Source: Streptomyces physcomitrii
GTDB lineage: Bacteria > Actinomycetota > Actinomycetes > Streptomycetales > Streptomycetaceae
Length of the DNA: 64,000 nt
Direction of reading: 5' to 3'
NCBI RefSeq assembly: GCF_012273655.1
Contig: NZ_JAAWWP010000001.1
Span: 706,067-770,066, forward strand
The notes under the pieces were generated by a model. The model did not search any database. It worked only from the letters and a program-made list of their open reading frames with translations, and was not told the origin of the DNA. Position numbers and translations under genes: made by a program. Below, piece after piece: positions 26,539 to 36,956 of the stretch; within the stretch, counting starts at the first letter, position 1; every line of letters starts with the position of its first letter.

Positions 26539-26623
26539 CGCTCCGGCGACCGCCCCGCGGCCGCCTTGGCCCCCCGCTCCCCGTGAGCAGCAGCAGGAAC
26601 CCAACCGAGGAGGACAGGTAACG

Positions 26624-27271
26624 ATGGCTCGGCGATACGACACCAATGACGCGACCGACCGGATCACCGGTCTGCGTGAGGCCGGGTCCGCCGTCCGCCG
26701 CGGCGAGCTGGTCGTGCTGCCCACGGACACCGTCTACGGCATCGGCGCCGACGCCTTCAGCTCGGAGGCCGTCAACGACCTGCTCGACGCCAAGGGCCGC
26801 GGCCGCAACATGCCCACCCCGGTGCTCATCGGCTCCCCGAACACCCTGCACGGCCTGGTCACCGACTTCTCCGAGATGGCCTGGGAACTCGTCGACGCCT
26901 TCTGGCCCGGCGCCCTGACCCTGGTCGCCAAGCACCAGCCCTCGCTCCAGTGGGACCTCGGCGACACCCGCGGCACCGTCGCCATCCGGATGCCCCTGCA
27001 CCCGGTCGCCATCGAACTCCTCACCGACGTCGGCCCGATGGCGGTCTCCTCCGCCAACCTCACCGGGCACCCGGCGCCCGAGGACTGCGACGCCGCCCAG
27101 CAGATGCTCGGCGACGCCGTCTCCGTCTACCTCGACGGCGGCCCGACGCCCGGCATCGTCCCCTCCTCGATCGTGGACGTCACGGGCAAGGTGCCGGTCC
27201 TGCTGCGCGCCGGCGCCCTGCACGCCGAGGAGCTGCGCAAGGTGGTCCCCGACCTCGAGGTGGCCAATTGA
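26624..27271 (+). CDS. tsaC: L-threonylcarbamoyladenylate synthase (Sua5/TsaC)
   Basis: Makes threonylcarbamoyl-AMP from threonine, bicarbonate and ATP for the t6A37 modification of ANN-decoding tRNAs. The 215-residue YrdC-domain protein has the signature VLPTDTVYGIGADAF, KGRGRNMPTPVLIG, the WPGALTLV motif and AVSSANLTG. It has the single-domain length without the Sua5 C-terminal domain. AGGAGGACAGG precedes ATG 26624. Its TGA overlaps the TTG start of the next gene. Confidence 0.95.
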   Translation: MARRYDTNDATDRITGLREAGSAVRRGELVVLPTDTVYGIGADAFSSEAVNDLLDAKGRGRNMPTPVLIGSPNTLHGLVTDFSEMAWELVDAFWPGALTLVAKHQPSLQWDLGDTRGTVAIRMPLHPVAIELLTDVGPMAVSSANLTGHPAPEDCDAAQQMLGDAVSVYLDGGPTPGIVPSSIVDVTGKVPVLLRAGALHAEELRKVVPDLEVAN

Positions 27272-27951
27272 CGGCCCCTGAGGGGCGTGGCATAGCGGGC
27301 GCCGCATACGGCGGCACCTTCCGGATCCTCCACGTCAGCACCGGCAACGTCTGCCGCTCGCCGATCACCGAGCGGCTGACCCGCCACGCCCTCGCCCACC
27401 GCCTGGGCCTGGCGGGCCCCGGCCTGCCCACCGGCGAGACGGGCCCCGTCGTCATCGGCGGCCTCCTGGTGGAGAGCGCCGGCACCTGGGGCCACGAGGG
27501 CGCGCCCATGGAGGCCAACGCGGAGGCCGTGCTCGCCGACTTCGGCGCCGACGCCGCGGGCTTCACCGGCCGCGAACTCCTCGACGACCACGTCATCCGG
27601 GCCGACCTGGTGCTCACCGCCACCCGCGACCACCGCGCCCAGGTGATCTCCATGGGCCACTCCGCCGGGCTGCGCACCTTCACCCTGAAGGAGTTCACCC
27701 GGCTGGTGCGCGCCATCGACCCGGCGACCCTGCCGGACCCCCTCGACGACGGCGTCGCCGAGCGCGCCCGCGCCCTGGTCCGTGCCGCCGCCGCCCTGCG
27801 CGGCTGGCTGCTCGCCCCCAGCGTGGAGGCCGACGAGGTCTACGACCCCTACGGCGCCCCGCTGCCCTTCTTCCGCTCCGTCGGCGAGGAGATCCACCAG
27901 GCCCTCGACCCGGTGGTCACCGCCCTCACCGGCGTCCCGGCCCGCACCTGA
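27268..27951 (+). CDS. low-molecular-weight phosphatase-like protein lacking nucleophilic Cys
   Basis: TTG 27268 overlaps the tsaC stop (TTGA), so the genes are coupled. The 227-residue protein has an LMW tyrosine-phosphatase P-loop, HVSTGNVCRSPITER. In active enzymes this reads V-C-x-G-N-x-C-R-S-P; here the first cysteine, the nucleophile, is Ser. The second Cys and the Arg are kept, and the C-terminal general-acid region is present as VYDPYGAPLPFF. Recalled Streptomyces orthologues share the Ser, so it is probably not an error. Possible roles are a phosphotyrosine- or phosphoarginine-binding pseudophosphatase or a different chemistry. Partner genes tsaC and glyA-like give no clear hint. Confidence 0.85.
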   Translation: MTAPEGRGIAGAAYGGTFRILHVSTGNVCRSPITERLTRHALAHRLGLAGPGLPTGETGPVVIGGLLVESAGTWGHEGAPMEANAEAVLADFGADAAGFTGRELLDDHVIRADLVLTATRDHRAQVISMGHSAGLRTFTLKEFTRLVRAIDPATLPDPLDDGVAERARALVRAAAALRGWLLAPSVEADEVYDPYGAPLPFFRSVGEEIHQALDPVVTALTGVPART

Positions 27952-28037
27952 GAAGCCCCCGGCCCGGCTCCTGAGGGCGCGCCCCGCCCGTACGGGAGCC
28001 CGCCCCGGCCGCGCTCGGGAGTCCCGCGCCGCGGCCC

Positions 28038-28129
28038 GCGTCCGAGAGCACCGGCCGCCCGCGTCCGAGTGCGCCGGCCGTCCGTGTCCAAGAGCACCGG
28101 CCGTCCGTGTCCGAGAGCCCTCGCCCGCC
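28038..28129 (+). repeat. 23-bp tandem repeat, about four copies
   Basis: Units starting at 28038, 28061, 28084 and 28107 share the core gtccgagagcaccggccg with a few substitutions. The array lies in the 380-base gap between the phosphatase-like gene and the SHMT-like gene. That gap otherwise holds only a weak promoter-like tacatt near 28210. Confidence 0.8.
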
Positions 28130-28331
28130 CCGGGAAGGCCCCGTCCCGCCCCGAAGACCGGGTCTCCCGCCCCCGGCGCCCACACCGGGCGGACCGGCAC
28201 CAGGCGTCCTACATTGGACACCCCAGTGCACACGGTCCCGCCACCGGGCCGACCGCCACCACGGCGCCCGCCGTATGACCCGGACCCGGCGGCGCGGACC
28301 GGCACCCCGCCGCAGAGGCCCGGAGCCGAAG

Positions 28332-29615
28332 ATGCCGGTCAGCCACGCCACCCCGCCGCAGTCCGCCGCCGGACCGGGAATCGAGGCCCTGCGCGGCCAG
28401 GACCCGGAGATGGCCGAGATCATCGGCGCGGAGAGCGCACGCCAGGCGAGCACCCTCCAGCTCATCGCCGCCGAGAACTTCGCCTCCCCGGCCGTCCTCG
28501 CCGCCCTCGGCTCCCCGCTGGTCAACAAGTACGCGGAGGGCTACCCCGGCGCCCGCCACCACGGCGGCTGCGAGATCGTCGACCTCGCCGAACGCACCGC
28601 CGCCGACCGCGCCCGGGCCCTGTTCGGCGCCGAGCACGCCAACGTCCAGCCGCACTCCGGCTCCTCCGCCGTGCTCGCCGCCTACGCGGCCCTGCTGCGC
28701 CCCGGCGACACCGTGCTGGCCATGGCGCTGCCCGCGGGCGGCCACCTCACCCACGGCTCGCCCGCGAACTTCTCCGGCCGCTGGTTCGACTTCGTCGGCT
28801 ACGGCGTCGACCCGGAGTCCGGGCTGCTCGACATGGACCAGGTGCGCGCCCTCGCCCGTACCCACCGCCCCAAGGCCCTGGTCTGCGGCTCCATCTCCTA
28901 TCCCCGCCACCTCGACTACGCCGCCTTCCGCGAGATCGCCGACGAGGTGGGCGCCCATCTGATCGCCGACGCCGCGCACCCGCTCGGACTCGTCGCGGGC
29001 CGGGTGGCGCCGAGCCCCGTCCCGTACGCCGACCTGGTCTGCGGGACCACCCACAAGGTGCTGCGCGGGCCCCGGGGCGGACTGCTGCTGTGCGGGGCGC
29101 AGTTCGCCGAGCGGGTCGACCGGGCCGTCTTCCCCTTCACCCAGGGCGGCGCCCAGATGAACTCCGTCGCCGCCAAGGCGGTCGCCTTCGGGGAGGCCGC
29201 CCGCCCCGAGTTCGCCTCCTACGCGCGGCAGGTGGTCGCCAACGCCCGCGCCCTCGCCGCCTGCCTGGCCGAGGAGGGGCTCACCGTGATCACCGGCGGC
29301 ACCGACACCCACCTGGTCCTCGCCGACCCGGCACCGCTCGGCATCGAGGGCCGCGCGGCCCGCACCCGGCTCGCCGCCGCCGGACTCGTGGTGGACACCT
29401 GCGCGCTGCCGCACCCCGAGACCCGCGGGCTGCGCCTCGGCACCGCCGCGCTGACCACCCAGGGCATGCGCGAGCCCGAGACGGCGCTGATCGGCCGGCT
29501 CTTCGCCGCCGTCCTGCGCGGCGAGCGGGACGCCCGCACCGCCCGCGAGGAGATCGGCGAACTCACCGCGTACTTCCCTCCGTACGGCGGCTCCCCGGCG
29601 GACGGCGGAGGCTGA
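28332..29615 (+). CDS. serine hydroxymethyltransferase-like PLP enzyme (variant)
   Basis: The 427-residue fold-I PLP enzyme of the GlyA family has LQLIAAENFASPAVL, NKYAEGYPGARHHGGCE, the PLP lysine in GTTHKVLRGPRGG, and GLRLGTAALTTQGM with the carboxylate-binding Arg. Canonical SHMTs have YY where this has HH, and QGGPLMHVIAAKAV where this has QGGAQMNSVAAKAV. It is therefore a diverged paralogue that may act on a different amino acid or aldehyde. GGAGCCGAAG precedes ATG 28332; the longer frame upstream is repeat sequence. It is not a replacement for housekeeping glyA without evidence. Confidence 0.85.
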   Translation: MPVSHATPPQSAAGPGIEALRGQDPEMAEIIGAESARQASTLQLIAAENFASPAVLAALGSPLVNKYAEGYPGARHHGGCEIVDLAERTAADRARALFGAEHANVQPHSGSSAVLAAYAALLRPGDTVLAMALPAGGHLTHGSPANFSGRWFDFVGYGVDPESGLLDMDQVRALARTHRPKALVCGSISYPRHLDYAAFREIADEVGAHLIADAAHPLGLVAGRVAPSPVPYADLVCGTTHKVLRGPRGGLLLCGAQFAERVDRAVFPFTQGGAQMNSVAAKAVAFGEAARPEFASYARQVVANARALAACLAEEGLTVITGGTDTHLVLADPAPLGIEGRAARTRLAAAGLVVDTCALPHPETRGLRLGTAALTTQGMREPETALIGRLFAAVLRGERDARTAREEIGELTAYFPPYGGSPADGGG

Positions 29616-29882
29616 GGGAGCCGATCGTCCCCGGGACGGCACCGATTCCGGGGCGGTGCAACCATCCGGCGCCCCGGGGAGTCACAGTCACCGGGAGCAG
29701 CTGCCCTGCTCCCGCCTCCGCGGCCGGTGGCCGCCTCGTCGAGATGAGCGGGTCCGAAGTCATCTAGGGTGTGGGGCGAGGCGCGGCAGTCCGGAGGCGA
29801 ACCGCATGGCCCTTCCGGCGGAGGGGCCCGGCACTTCGGACTTGTCCGGCCAGGCCGGTCAGCGACATCTGTGGGGAAGCCC

Positions 29883-31310
29883 GTGCGTGAATACCTCCTT
29901 ACGCTCTGCATCACGGCCGCGGTGACATATCTGCTCACCGGACCGGTGCGGAAGTTCGCGATCGTGGCCGGGGCGATGCCCGAGGTCAGGGCCCGCGACG
30001 TGCACAAGGAGCCCACGCCCCGGCTCGGCGGCATCGCGATGTTCTTCGGCCTGTGCGCGGGCCTGCTCGTCGCCTCCCACCTCAGCAGCCTGAGCGAGGT
30101 CTTCGACCACTCCAACGAGCCGCGCGCCCTGCTCTCCGGGGCCGCGCTGATCTGGATCATCGGAGTCCTGGACGACAAGTTCGAGATCGACGCCCTGATC
30201 AAGCTCGGCGGCCAGATGATCGCCGCGGGCGTCATGGTCATGCAGGGCCTGACCATCCTGTGGCTGCCGGTCCCCGGCGTCGGCTCGGTCTCCCTCACCC
30301 AGTGGCAGGGCACCCTGCTCACGGTCGCCCTGGTCGTGGTCACCATCAACGCCGTGAACTTCGTCGACGGCCTCGACGGCCTCGCCTCCGGCATGGTCTG
30401 CCTCGCCGCCGCCGCCTTCTTCATGTACGCCTACCGGATCTGGTACGGCTACGGACTGGAGGCGGCCGCCCCCGCCACCCTCTTCTCCGCGATCCTGATG
30501 GGCATGTGCCTCGGCTTCCTGCCGCACAACATGCACCCGGCGCGGATCTTCATGGGCGACTCGGGCTCGATGCTGATCGGCCTGGTGCTCGCCGCCGGGG
30601 CGATCTCCATCACCGGCCAGGTCGACCCCGACGCCATGAACCTCTTCTCCGGCTCCGAGCGCGCGACGGTCCACCAGACGGTGCCCGTCTACATCCCGCT
30701 GCTGCTGCCGCTGACGATCATCGCCATCCCCGCGGCCGACCTGATCCTCGCCATCGTGCGCCGCACCTGGCGCGGCCAGTCGCCGTTCGCGGCCGACCGC
30801 GGGCATCTGCACCACCGGTTGCTGCAGATCGGGCACTCGCACAGCCGCGCGGTGCTGATCATGTACTTCTGGTCGGCCCTGATCGCCTTCGGCGCCCTCG
30901 CCTACTCGGTCAACTCGGCCTCGATGTGGATCGTCCTCGCCGTGGTCGCCCTGAGCTTCGTCGGCCTGGTCCTGCTCCTGCTGCCGCGCTTCCGCCCCCG
31001 CACCCCGCAGTGGGCGCAGGCCATGGTGCCGCCGCGCTACCGCGACGAGGAGCCCTCGCCGCAGGAGGACGGGGACCCCGCGGGGGAGGCGAAGGACTCA
31101 GCGGGCGACGACGCGGATAACAGTCCTGCATCGGCTGCCGGCCAAGGGGCCCTGCTGACCCGGGGGATGGGGGCCTCGGCCGCGAGCACCGCCGCCGAAC
31201 CCCGCGAGGGCTCCACCGCCGGCAACGAGGTGGCCGGAGTGGGCCACCGCCCGCGCGGCGCCACCGCGGTGAGTGCCTGGGCCCGGCCCGCCGGTCGGCA
31301 CAAGGACTGA
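29883..31310 (+). CDS. WecA/TagO-type undecaprenyl-phosphate sugar-1-phosphate transferase
   Basis: Transfers a HexNAc-1-phosphate from UDP-sugar to undecaprenyl phosphate, starting teichoic-acid or other surface polymer synthesis at the membrane. The 475-residue protein has about 10-11 spans, the conserved DDKFEID and NAVNFVDGLDGLASG motifs with catalytic Asp residues, and the HLHHRLLQIGH histidine motif. The last 90 residues are a disordered cytoplasmic tail. The start is GTG 29883 behind GGGGAAG. It stands directly before atpI, separated by about 610 bases. The product could be the lipid donor used by LCP proteins such as the one at 22740. Confidence 0.9.
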   Translation: MREYLLTLCITAAVTYLLTGPVRKFAIVAGAMPEVRARDVHKEPTPRLGGIAMFFGLCAGLLVASHLSSLSEVFDHSNEPRALLSGAALIWIIGVLDDKFEIDALIKLGGQMIAAGVMVMQGLTILWLPVPGVGSVSLTQWQGTLLTVALVVVTINAVNFVDGLDGLASGMVCLAAAAFFMYAYRIWYGYGLEAAAPATLFSAILMGMCLGFLPHNMHPARIFMGDSGSMLIGLVLAAGAISITGQVDPDAMNLFSGSERATVHQTVPVYIPLLLPLTIIAIPAADLILAIVRRTWRGQSPFAADRGHLHHRLLQIGHSHSRAVLIMYFWSALIAFGALAYSVNSASMWIVLAVVALSFVGLVLLLLPRFRPRTPQWAQAMVPPRYRDEEPSPQEDGDPAGEAKDSAGDDADNSPASAAGQGALLTRGMGASAASTAAEPREGSTAGNEVAGVGHRPRGATAVSAWARPAGRHKD

Positions 31311-31779
31311 GGGGCGCCCGGCCGTGCGCGGCAACTCCGGGCCTCGTACGTCATTCTCCGCGGCACCAAATGCCCGCAAAGAAAAACGGGCCCGATCACG
31401 GGCGGCGGCCCCCGGCTCGTCGTTGCGGCCGCGAAGCGCACAGCGCCGGAGCGGTTGACTCCGCGGTGGCCGTGCGGCGGGCGCGGCTGTCAAGGGGCCG
31501 GGGGAGCGGGGGAGTCCGCCGCCGTGCGGCTGTCCGCTTCCGGCCGGGGCGGGTGGGGCGAGAGACCTCACATGTGGCGCGTGTGACTACCGGTGCACCG
31601 CGTGGACTCTGGCCGCCTGCAAGGAAATTGAGGACGGGGCGGGGGCGGCGACCGTACCCTTCTGCATCCAAAAACGGGTCAATAGCACGCGATTCGACTC
31701 GCGGCGTGCACAGACGCGCAGCTTGCTTCTCATGTGTGACAGCAAGCACACTTTACAGGTAAAGACCTCATCAAATAGT
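31311..31779. other. gene-free leader region upstream of atp operon
   Basis: No frame with coding character. The second half (about 31660-31800) is conspicuously AT-rich for this genome, as expected for a strong promoter region. It includes an acagcaagcacac stretch with partial symmetry just before the Rex-like site. Confidence 0.4.
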
Positions 31780-31797
31780 TTGTGATACCGTTCACGA
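31780..31797. promoter_or_regulatory. Rex operator-like site upstream of atpI
   Basis: TTGTGATACCGTTCACGA matches the Rex operator consensus TTGTGAANNNNTTCACAA at 12 of 14 defined positions. Rex senses NADH/NAD+, and I recall that respiratory and ATP synthase operons are among its targets in Streptomyces. The site is 127 bases before atpI ATG 31924. Confidence 0.7.
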
Positions 31798-31923
31798 GAC
31801 CCCGGGACAGAGCCGAAGGCCCGCTTCACGCGGGTCCCTTGACCCGAGATCTCTCTCGAAAAACCCGCACTACGCTCGTCCATGACGACACCCTGCCCCC
31901 TCCCAGTAAGCGGAGTTGCCGCC

Positions 31924-32370
31924 ATGCCCTCCTCGTCGCTGAAAGACGCCCGGTCCCTGCTGCCCGCAGTGGTGCCCACCGCCGGTGCGGGGGTGATCGC
32001 CGCTGTCGTCGCTGCGGCCGTCGCCGGTGGGGAAGGCGCTCTGGGCGCGGCGGTCGCGGCGCTGATCGTGATCCTCTTCATGGGGCTCGGGCTCTTCGTC
32101 CTCCAGCGGACCGCGCGTTCACTGCCGCAGCTGTTCCAGATGATGGGGCTGCTGCTGTACGCGACGCAGATCCTGCTGCTGTTCGTCTTCCTGGCGGCGT
32201 TCAAGAACACCGAGCTGTTCCACCCCAAGTCCTTTGCGCTCACGCTCGTGGCGACCACCCTGACGTGGATCGCCGCCCAGACGCGTGCGCACCTGAAGGC
32301 CAAGATCCTTTACGTTGAACCCGAGCCCTCGCAGAGCAAGGAGTCCGAGAAGACGGGGTCTCTGTCGTGA
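31924..32370 (+). CDS. atpI: ATP synthase protein I
   Basis: The 148-residue AtpI/UncI-type membrane protein has four hydrophobic segments, at about 13-34, 37-58, 68-92 and 98-115, and a charged C-terminal tail. It is dispensable in most bacteria but helps c-ring assembly or magnesium uptake. I choose ATG 31924 (GCGGAG upstream); an in-frame ATG at 31882 would add a Pro-rich stretch. It is the first gene of atpIBEFHAGDC. A 225-base gap to atpB contains a possible second promoter (tatcgt near 32410). Confidence 0.85.
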   Translation: MPSSSLKDARSLLPAVVPTAGAGVIAAVVAAAVAGGEGALGAAVAALIVILFMGLGLFVLQRTARSLPQLFQMMGLLLYATQILLLFVFLAAFKNTELFHPKSFALTLVATTLTWIAAQTRAHLKAKILYVEPEPSQSKESEKTGSLS

Positions 32371-32595
32371 GAAGTAGGGGCGGGATAAACGCGTGTTCGC
32401 GATCCTGCTATCGTCCGGTGCCAACTGCGGCACTGCGGGCGCGGGCATCCGAGCTGACGCCTGTCCCAGCGCGAGGCTCGATGGCCGTCCGCCGCCCCCA
32501 CATCCGAAACACCAGTCCAGTGCCGAACCGCGGCTGTGCGCCGCGCCGACACAACGAGGTTGCCGTACCTATGCGCCACGCTGAAGGAGCCCGCG

Positions 32596-33715
<1,120 letters not shown>

Positions 33716-33757
33716 GACGAACCACGACGACCAGCCCCGTAGACGAAAGGCACTGAT

Positions 33758-34315
33758 GTGAACGCCCTGGTTCAGTTGGCGTCCGAGGCGGAGAAGGAGA
33801 ACCCCCTCGTTCCGCCGTGGCCCGAGCTCGTCATCGGCCTGATCGCCTTCGTCATCGTCTTCGGTTTCCTCGCGAAGAAGCTCCTCCCGAACATCAACAA
33901 GGTTCTGGAAGAGCGCCGGGAGGCGATCGAGGGCGGGATGGAGAAGGCCGAGGCCGCGAAGACCGAGGCCAACAGCGTCCTTGAGCAGTACAAGGCTCAG
34001 CTCGCCGAGGCCCGTCACGAGGCCGCGCGTCTGCGCCAGGAGGCGCAGGAGCAGGGCGCCGTGCTCATCGCCGAGATGCGTGCGGAAGGCCAGCGGCAGC
34101 GTGAGGAGATCATCGCCGCCGGTCACGCCCAGATCGAGGCCGACCGCAAGGCCGCGGCGCAGACGCTGCGCCAGGACGTGGGCACGCTCGCCACGACCCT
34201 GGCCGGCAAGCTCGTCGGGGAGTCCCTGGAGGACCACGCCCGGCAGAGCCGCACCATCGACCGTTTCCTCGACGGACTCGACGAGACCGCGTCGAAGGCC
34301 GAGGCCGCACGATGA
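33758..34315 (+). CDS. atpF: ATP synthase F0 subunit b
   Basis: Peripheral stalk subunit of 185 residues: a short N-terminus, one membrane span (about 24-42, ELVIGLIAFVIVFGFLA), and a long charged helix (about 45-170) with coiled-coil character that binds subunit delta and F1. It starts at GTG 33758 behind GAAAGG. Its TGA overlaps the atpH ATG (ATGA), coupling stalk-subunit synthesis. Confidence 0.95.
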   Translation: MNALVQLASEAEKENPLVPPWPELVIGLIAFVIVFGFLAKKLLPNINKVLEERREAIEGGMEKAEAAKTEANSVLEQYKAQLAEARHEAARLRQEAQEQGAVLIAEMRAEGQRQREEIIAAGHAQIEADRKAAAQTLRQDVGTLATTLAGKLVGESLEDHARQSRTIDRFLDGLDETASKAEAAR

Positions 34316-35127
34316 ACGGCGCGAGCCGCGAGGCACTGGCCGCCGCACGTGAGCGCCTCGACGCGCTGACGGACAACACGTCCGTCTCCGCGCAGCAGCT
34401 CGCCGGGGAACTGGCCGCCGTCACCGCGCTGCTCGACCGCGAGGTGTCGCTGCGTCGGGTCCTGACCGACCCGGCGCAGTCCGGGGACGCCAAGGCCGAG
34501 CTGGCCGGCCGCCTCTTCCGCGGCCAGGTGGGCGGGGAAGCCGCCGATCTGGTGACCGGGATGGTGCGCTCCCGCTGGTCGCGCTCGCGCGATCTGGTGG
34601 ACGCGCTCGAGGTGCTGGCCACCGTCGCGGATCTCACCGCGGCGCAGCAGGCGGGCACGCTCGACGAGGTCGAGGACGAGCTGTTCCGCTTCGCGCGGAT
34701 CGTCGGATCCTCCATGGAGCTGCGGGCCGCGCTGGTCAACCGCACCGCGACCGGCACCGCCAAGAGCGAGCTGCTGCGCAGCCTGCTCGGCGGCCGGGCC
34801 AAGGAGACGACCGAGCGTCTGGTCGGCCGCCTCGTGACCCACCCCCGGGGACGTAGCCTGGAGGCAGGTCTGATCGAGCTGTCCAGGCTCGCCGCGGAGC
34901 GCCGGGACCGTACGGTCGCCGTCGTGACCTCGGCGGTGCCGCTCAGCGACCAGCAGAAGCAGCGTCTGGGCAGGTCCCTGGCGCGCATCTACGGCCGTGA
35001 GATGCACCTCAACCTGGACGTGGACCCCGCGGTCCTCGGCGGGATCAGGGTGCAGGTCGGCGACGAGATCATCAACGGCAGCATCGCGGACCGCATCGAG
35101 GACGCGAGCCGCCGGGTGGCCGGCTGA
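34312..35127 (+). CDS. atpH: ATP synthase F1 subunit delta
   Basis: Links the peripheral stalk to the alpha3beta3 head. At 271 residues it is longer than the roughly 180-residue delta of E. coli, in line with the extended actinobacterial form. The C-terminal half (LARIYGREMHLNLDVDPAVLGGIRVQVGDEIINGSI) is the conserved OSCP core. The start ATG overlaps the atpF stop by 4 bases. An unusually long 218-base gap separates it from atpA. Confidence 0.95.
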   Translation: MNGASREALAAARERLDALTDNTSVSAQQLAGELAAVTALLDREVSLRRVLTDPAQSGDAKAELAGRLFRGQVGGEAADLVTGMVRSRWSRSRDLVDALEVLATVADLTAAQQAGTLDEVEDELFRFARIVGSSMELRAALVNRTATGTAKSELLRSLLGGRAKETTERLVGRLVTHPRGRSLEAGLIELSRLAAERRDRTVAVVTSAVPLSDQQKQRLGRSLARIYGREMHLNLDVDPAVLGGIRVQVGDEIINGSIADRIEDASRRVAG

Positions 35128-35197
35128 CCGCCCTCGGGCGTCGCACGGCGCCCGGCGGGGAGCCGCACTCCGGTGCGGCAGCACCGGCCGTGACGCC

Positions 35198-35251
35198 GTG
35201 AACAGCAAGAAGAAGAGCAGGATCTACGGCCCGCGTTGGGTCGTGCAGTGA
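35198..35251 (+). CDS. possible 17-codon ORF in the atpH-atpA spacer
   Basis: GTG 35198 opens a short basic peptide, [17 protein letters not shown], ending in TGA directly followed by ATG. There is no good ribosome binding site. A small hairpin (gccgcac/gtgcggc, near 35163-35180) precedes it, and an inverted ctgggg/ccccag pair follows. It may be a leader peptide or chance. Confidence 0.2.
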   Translation: MNSKKKSRIYGPRWVVQ

Positions 35252-35345
35252 ATGTTTCTGGGGGGCCTGCGGCCGAGCCGCAAGGTGGACAGCCCCAGAC
35301 CCCATAAGAAACTTTCGGGCCCAACAAGGAGAGCAGGGAACCCAG

Positions 35346-36935
35346 ATGGCGGAGCTCACGATCCGGCCGGAGGAGATCCGGGACGCGCTGGAGAACTTTG
35401 TCCAGTCGTACAAGCCGGACGCGGCCTCGCGCGAGGAGGTCGGCACGGTCACCGTCGCAGGTGACGGCATCGCGAAGGTCGAGGGCCTGCCCTCGGCCAT
35501 GGCCAACGAGCTGCTGAAGTTCGAGGACGGCACCCTCGGTCTCGCCCTCAACCTCGAGGAGCGCGAGATCGGTGCGGTCGTCCTCGGTGAGTTCAGCGGT
35601 ATCGAGGAGGGCCAGCCGGTGCAGCGCACCGGAGAGGTCCTGTCCGTCGCGGTGGGCGAGGGTTACCTCGGCCGCGTCGTCGACCCGCTCGGCAACCCGA
35701 TCGACGGCCTCGGCGAGATCGAGACGTCCGGCCGCCGCGCCCTCGAGCTGCAGGCCCCCACGGTCATGCAGCGCAAGTCGGTGCACGAGCCGATGGAGAC
35801 CGGCTACAAGGCCGTCGACGCGATGACCCCGATCGGCCGCGGCCAGCGCCAGCTGATCATCGGTGACCGCCAGACCGGCAAGACCGCCCTGGCCGTCGAC
35901 ACGATCATCAACCAGCGCGACAACTGGCGCTCCGGCGACGTGAACAAGCAGGTCCGCTGCATCTACGTCGCCATCGGCCAGAAGGGCTCCACCATCGCCT
36001 CCGTGCGCGGTGCCCTGGAGGACGCCGGCGCCCTGGAGTACACCACCATCGTCGCCGCCCCGGCGTCCGACCCGGCGGGCTTCAAGTACCTGGCGCCCTA
36101 CACCGGCTCGGCCATCGGCCAGCAGTGGATGTACGAGGGCAAGCACGTCCTCATCATCTTCGACGACCTCTCCAAGCAGGCCGACGCCTACCGCGCCGTG
36201 TCCCTGCTGCTGCGCCGCCCGCCGGGGCGCGAGGCCTACCCGGGTGACGTCTTCTACCTGCACTCCCGCCTCCTGGAGCGCTGCGCGAAGCTCTCCGACG
36301 CGGAGGGCGCGGGCTCGATGACCGGTCTGCCGATCGTCGAGACGAAGGCCAACGACGTCTCGGCGTTCATCCCGACCAACGTCATCTCCATCACCGACGG
36401 CCAGTGCTTCCTGGAGTCCGACCTCTTCAACGCCGGTCAGCGTCCGGCCCTGAACGTCGGTATCTCGGTCTCCCGCGTCGGTGGTTCGGCCCAGCACAAG
36501 GCCATGAAGCAGGTCTCCGGACGACTGCGCGTGGACCTGGCCCAGTTCCGTGAGCTGGAGGCCTTCGCGGCCTTCGGTTCCGACCTGGACGCCGCCTCCA
36601 AGGCGCAGCTGGAGCGCGGTCAGCGCATGGTCGAGCTGCTGAAGCAGAACCAGTACCAGCCGATGGCCACCGAGGACCAGGTCGTCTCGGTGTGGGGCGG
36701 CACCACCGGCAAGATGGACGATGTGCCGGTCGCCGACATCCGCCGTTTCGAGCGCGAGCTGCTCGACTACCTGCACCGCAGCCACCAGGGCCTGATGACC
36801 TCCATCAAGGAGGGCGGCAAGCTCTCGGACGACACCCTGCAGGCCGTGGCCGAGGCGATCGCGGACTTCAAGAAGCAGTTCGAGACCTCGGACGGGAAGC
36901 TGCTCGGCGAGGACGCCCCCGCCGCCGCCAAGTGA
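35346..36935 (+). CDS. atpA: ATP synthase F1 subunit alpha
   Basis: Non-catalytic nucleotide-binding subunit of F1. The 529-residue protein has the beta-barrel crown (about 25-95), Walker [12 protein letters not shown] near residue 175, the [20 protein letters not shown]alker B region, and the C-terminal helical domain ending in an acidic/Ala tail. AAGGAGAGCAGG precedes ATG 35346. The 218-base spacer before it contains hairpins and may set alpha-subunit expression. Confidence 0.97.
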   Translation: MAELTIRPEEIRDALENFVQSYKPDAASREEVGTVTVAGDGIAKVEGLPSAMANELLKFEDGTLGLALNLEEREIGAVVLGEFSGIEEGQPVQRTGEVLSVAVGEGYLGRVVDPLGNPIDGLGEIETSGRRALELQAPTVMQRKSVHEPMETGYKAVDAMTPIGRGQRQLIIGDRQTGKTALAVDTIINQRDNWRSGDVNKQVRCIYVAIGQKGSTIASVRGALEDAGALEYTTIVAAPASDPAGFKYLAPYTGSAIGQQWMYEGKHVLIIFDDLSKQADAYRAVSLLLRRPPGREAYPGDVFYLHSRLLERCAKLSDAEGAGSMTGLPIVETKANDVSAFIPTNVISITDGQCFLESDLFNAGQRPALNVGISVSRVGGSAQHKAMKQVSGRLRVDLAQFRELEAFAAFGSDLDAASKAQLERGQRMVELLKQNQYQPMATEDQVVSVWGGTTGKMDDVPVADIRRFERELLDYLHRSHQGLMTSIKEGGKLSDDTLQAVAEAIADFKKQFETSDGKLLGEDAPAAAK

Positions 36936-36956
36936 CGTAAGGAAGGGACCTGACTC

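Noticed and set aside
31370..31762. Plus-strand frame in the atp upstream region
   Set aside because: Basic, non-conserved-looking product running into the AT-rich promoter region.
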